A stretch of 64,000 bases of DNA from an uncultured Oscillospiraceae bacterium (lineage in GTDB: Bacteria > Bacillota > Clostridia > Oscillospirales > Oscillospiraceae). The stretch lies in the NCBI GenBank assembly GCA_934654755.1, contig CAKUGQ010000012.1:1-64000 (forward strand). The letters are read 5' to 3'. Position 1 is the first letter of the stretch. Each line of letters opens with the position of its first letter. The notes beneath the pieces are model-generated. The model searched no databases. It was not told where the DNA came from and saw only the letters and a program-made list of their open reading frames with translations. A program made the position numbers and the translations under genes. Of the stretch, positions 62,479-64,000 are shown one piece after another.

Positions 62479-62508
62479 ATAATAGCACGCCTTGAGCAAA
62501 AGTTCAAG
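62479..62508 (-). promoter_or_regulatory. Leftward promoter with operator
   Basis: On the minus strand, TTGAAC (62507-62502) and TATTAT (62484-62479), 17-base spacer. The inverted repeat CTTGA/TCAAG (62491-62508) covers the -35 and spacer. Confidence 0.65.
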
Positions 62509-62525
62509 AGGGAAATGAAAAAAAC

Positions 62526-62542
62526 ATTCAAAAAAATTGAAC
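62526..62542. promoter_or_regulatory. Operator copy 1 (ATTCAA-N5-TTGAAC)
   Basis: Inverted repeat at 62526-62531 and 62537-62542, one mismatch from the consensus GTTCAA-N5-TTGAAC, just upstream of the rightward -35. Confidence 0.65.
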
Positions 62543-62549
62543 AGAAGTA

Positions 62550-62578
62550 TTGACAAACTTCTAGAGGGAGTGTATACT
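62550..62578 (+). promoter_or_regulatory. Rightward promoter for the Cro-like gene
   Basis: TTGACA (62550-62555), 17-base spacer, TATACT (62573-62578). Confidence 0.75.
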
Positions 62579-62585
62579 TGAGATA

Positions 62586-62602
62586 GTTCAAAAAGATTGA
62601 AC
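62586..62602. promoter_or_regulatory. Operator copy 2 (GTTCAA-N5-TTGAAC)
   Basis: Perfect inverted repeat (62586-62591, 62597-62602) at the expected start of rightward transcription, well placed to block it. Confidence 0.75.
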
Positions 62603-62620
62603 AGGAAGTGAGGTGTGTAT

Positions 62621-62830
62621 ATGCCGTACAATTATTCGAAACTGCTTGGGCGCATTGTAGAAAAAGTTGGAACGCAGGGGAAGTTCGCGGAGCAGATGAA
62701 GCTTTCCGAACGTTCCATTTCGTTGAAACTCAATGGAAAAAACGAGTGGAAGCAGGACGAAATCGCACGAGCTTGCGATGTGCTTAGTATTCGTTACGAC
62801 GAAATCCCCAGTTATTTTTTTGTTCTGTAA
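62621..62830 (+). CDS. Cro-like HTH protein (DUF739)
   Basis: 69 residues: MPYNYSKLLGRIVEKVGTQG and KFAEQMKLSERSISLKLNG form a helix-turn-helix of the DUF739/Cro-like family that is frequent in phage early regions. ATG at 62621 with GAGG seven bases upstream. It is the first rightward gene, opposite the repressor. Confidence 0.75.
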   Translation: MPYNYSKLLGRIVEKVGTQGKFAEQMKLSERSISLKLNGKNEWKQDEIARACDVLSIRYDEIPSYFFVL

Positions 62831-62847
62831 GTTCAATGCAATTGAAC
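62831..62847. promoter_or_regulatory. Operator copy 3 (GTTCAA-N5-TTGAAC)
   Basis: Perfect inverted repeat (62831-62836, 62842-62847) right after the Cro-like stop, before the next gene. Confidence 0.7.
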
Positions 62848-62868
62848 GTTCGAGAGGGGGTGAGGTAA

Positions 62869-63147
62869 ATGACAGAAAATGCAATACACCCTGACCCGGA
62901 AAAAGCCAGGGAGGGAGACGAGGCGGAAATCTTAAAGCTGTACAAATATTTGTCGCAGTTCGACCGATCCGCTATCCAACAGGCGAGGGAAGAAATGACG
63001 TTTTGGGGCTGGCCTTCGTTATTCGGAAAGCCGCCGGATGGATATGACGGACTTCCGGACTACAAAAAGCCCTGGATGCCGGACGGCATAAAGACAAAGG
63101 CAAGTTATCTGGATGCGTATAGAGATATTCTGTATATCTTCATCTGA
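62869..63147 (+). CDS. Hypothetical early gene of the element
   Basis: 92 residues, hydrophilic, acidic at the start, with a Pro/Asp-rich middle (PPDGYDGLPDYKKPWMPDG). No family recognised. Ribosome site GGGGGTGAGG before ATG 62869. Likely an element gene under the rightward promoter. Confidence 0.55.
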   Translation: MTENAIHPDPEKAREGDEAEILKLYKYLSQFDRSAIQQAREEMTFWGWPSLFGKPPDGYDGLPDYKKPWMPDGIKTKASYLDAYRDILYIFI

Positions 63148-63171
63148 GCAGTCAGGGAGGGAGGTATCTAC

Positions 63172-63396
63172 ATGATCTGCCCTAAATGCAAGACAGAAGT
63201 CAACGGTACCCGTAAGCGTCAGATTCCAGATAACATCAAGCTTTTCGCCGCCGAGGACCGTGCGGGAAATGGTCTGCGCGAGCTCCTCCTGCGCAGCCAG
63301 AAGCTTGCGGCTGTAAGCCATTGCTTCCTCGTTTTTTGCAAGGCGAGAGGCGGAAAAGCTGGCCTGAATTGTGGGTCTTTGCTCCAAAACGATTGA
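63172..63396 (+). pseudogene. Truncated zinc-ribbon gene at the element edge
   Basis: A good ribosome site (GGGAGG) and start give MICPKCKTEVNG, the beginning of a zinc-ribbon protein. From about 63205 the frame runs into sequence that reads better as the other gene on the minus strand, so only the first 12 or so codons seem original. The open frame to 63396 is then accidental. Confidence 0.5.
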
Positions 63397-63537
63397 AACC
63401 CGTACAATGTCGGTCGGCTGGTATGACGGCTGCTCGGCAGCCTCGGTCCTGCGCCCGCTCAGATCGGTTGCAGGATTGCGGTCGGATTTTCTCCCAAATA
63501 ATGCCCGAAATCCGGAACGGCTGCTTGAAACGGACAT
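63208..63537 (-). pseudogene. Remnant of an S8 (subtilisin-like) peptidase propeptide
   Basis: A minus-strand frame of about 110 codons. Its middle, PTDIVRVSIVLEQRPTIQ followed by NEEAMAYSRKLLAAQEELA and ending GGEKLDVIWNLTL, resembles the inhibitor-type prodomain of large S8 peptidases of gut Clostridia, by memory of the family. The catalytic domain is missing since the frame breaks at 63205-63210, and no signal peptide or ribosome site is seen at the other end. So it is a doubly truncated remnant. Confidence 0.55.
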
Positions 63538-63618
63538 ATTTTCGACAACAGGAAAGGAGTGGAGCAATGCCGGTTCGTGCCATATCGAAAATTTTTCCGC
63601 AAACCTGCGAATTCTCAC

Positions 63619-63647
63619 TTGACAAGGCGCTCTTTCCCTGATAAAAT
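63619..63647 (+). promoter_or_regulatory. Promoter of alaS
   Basis: TTGACA (63619-63624), 17-base spacer, TAAAAT (63642-63647), driving the T-box leader. Confidence 0.8.
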
Positions 63648-63653
63648 GACGGA

Positions 63654-63885
63654 AAAGCGAAAAATGCCTTGACGAAGCCAATCCGCACGGACGGCAGCCA
63701 GCGAGCAGGGGAGAGTGCAAGCCCTGCTGCATCGCCTGCGGAGCGCCACTTCTGAGCCGCCCGCGATGAACGGGACGCTTCATCCCCGTTATCGGATGAC
63801 CAAGATGCTGCTTTCCGGCAGCAAGTAGGGTGGTACCGCGACTGACCTCGCCCCTATATCGGGGACGGGGATTTTCTGTTTTTCA
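63654..63885 (+). promoter_or_regulatory. T-box leader of alaS
   Basis: An mRNA leader that senses uncharged tRNA-Ala. The conserved T-box AGGGTGGTACCGCG is at 63827-63840, followed by a terminator stem (63846-63870) and T-rich tail (63871-63882). The antiterminator would use the T-box. I could not fix the specifier codon (Ala) in the Stem I sequence. Confidence 0.92.
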
Positions 63886-63897
63886 GGAGGGATTTCA

Positions 63898-64000
63898 ATG
63901 GAAACAAAACGGTATGGACTCAATGAGCTGCGCGAGATGTTCCTGCGCTTCTTTGAGAGCAAGGGGCATCTCCGCCTGCCGAGCTTCTCGCTCATTCCGC
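63898..64000 (+). CDS. alaS: Alanyl-tRNA synthetase (5' part)
   Basis: Only 34 codons are in the window: METKRYGLNELREMFLRFFE and then SKGHLRLPSFSLIP. This matches the start of AlaRS (class II). ATG at 63898 follows AGGAGG. It runs off the window edge; T-box control is shown upstream. Confidence 0.93.
   Translation, partial: METKRYGLNELREMFLRFFESKGHLRLPSFSLIP

Noticed and set aside
60122..63210. Complete integrated phage or conjugative element
   Set aside because: No structural, replication or transfer genes and no second attachment site; only a remnant is supported.

Overview
The window looks like chromosome from a spore-forming, low-oxygen Clostridia member, most likely Oscillospirales (Ruminococcaceae/Oscillospiraceae-like). 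The signs are a PolC-type replicative polymerase, the whole spoIIIAA-AH operon, an intact pro-sigma-K gene, YtfJ/GerW, an IspH-S1 fusion, GlgC plus GlgD glycogen genes, and fairly high GC with mostly plus-strand genes. The taxonomy is inferred from gene content; no rRNA is present.

Layout. 1-1824: end of an unknown gene, then glnS on the minus strand. 2031-12550: pyrH-frr-uppS-cdsA-dxr-rseP-ispG-polC, a translation/envelope/isoprenoid/replication cluster. 12675-14350: a zinc-ribbon protein with a long leader, and a CapA-like lipoprotein on the minus strand. 14504-14790: a strongly structured, promoter- and terminator-flanked candidate non-coding RNA with no recognised family. 14936-24936: a glycogen operon glgB-glgC-glgD-glgA-glgP-GH13, largely translationally coupled. 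24979-25773: rlmA (minus). 26053-32344: tig, clpP, clpX, lon, engB (protein quality control). 32443-40576: scpA-scpB-ytfJ-dacF-rluB-flavoprotein, then cmk-plsC-ispH/S1 from a strong promoter. 40652-42627: htpG behind a CIRCE operator. 42675-48477: a secreted protein, TepA-like protease, a UppP-like membrane protein with altered catalytic motifs, FtsK/SpoIIIE, and an ECF transporter S component. 48582-53210: spoIIIAA-AH. 53214-58702: Asp23, nusB, a TsaD-like protein, xseA, xseB, ispA, sigK and a DUF5662 protein. 58755-59962: uridine phosphorylase and a small membrane protein.

60017-63210 is a remnant of an integrated element: an orphan tRNA 3' piece, a tyrosine integrase, an HTH-membrane protein, a 47-codon gene, a CI/Cro-like switch with repeated GTTCAA-N5-TTGAAC operators, and an early gene. 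It ends abruptly inside the remains of an S8-peptidase propeptide coding region, so a deletion or rearrangement (or an assembly join) is likely. The window closes with a T-box leader and the start of alaS.

Together the genes cover core growth functions: isoprenoid precursors through dxr, ispG, ispH, ispA and uppS into cell-wall lipid carrier; phospholipid via cdsA and plsC; chromosome handling via polC, scpAB and spoIIIE; proteolysis via Clp/Lon; and sporulation via the SpoIIIA channel and sigma-K. The most interesting unexplained item is the candidate RNA upstream of the glycogen operon. All functional calls come from reading motifs in the translated sequence; no database search was run.
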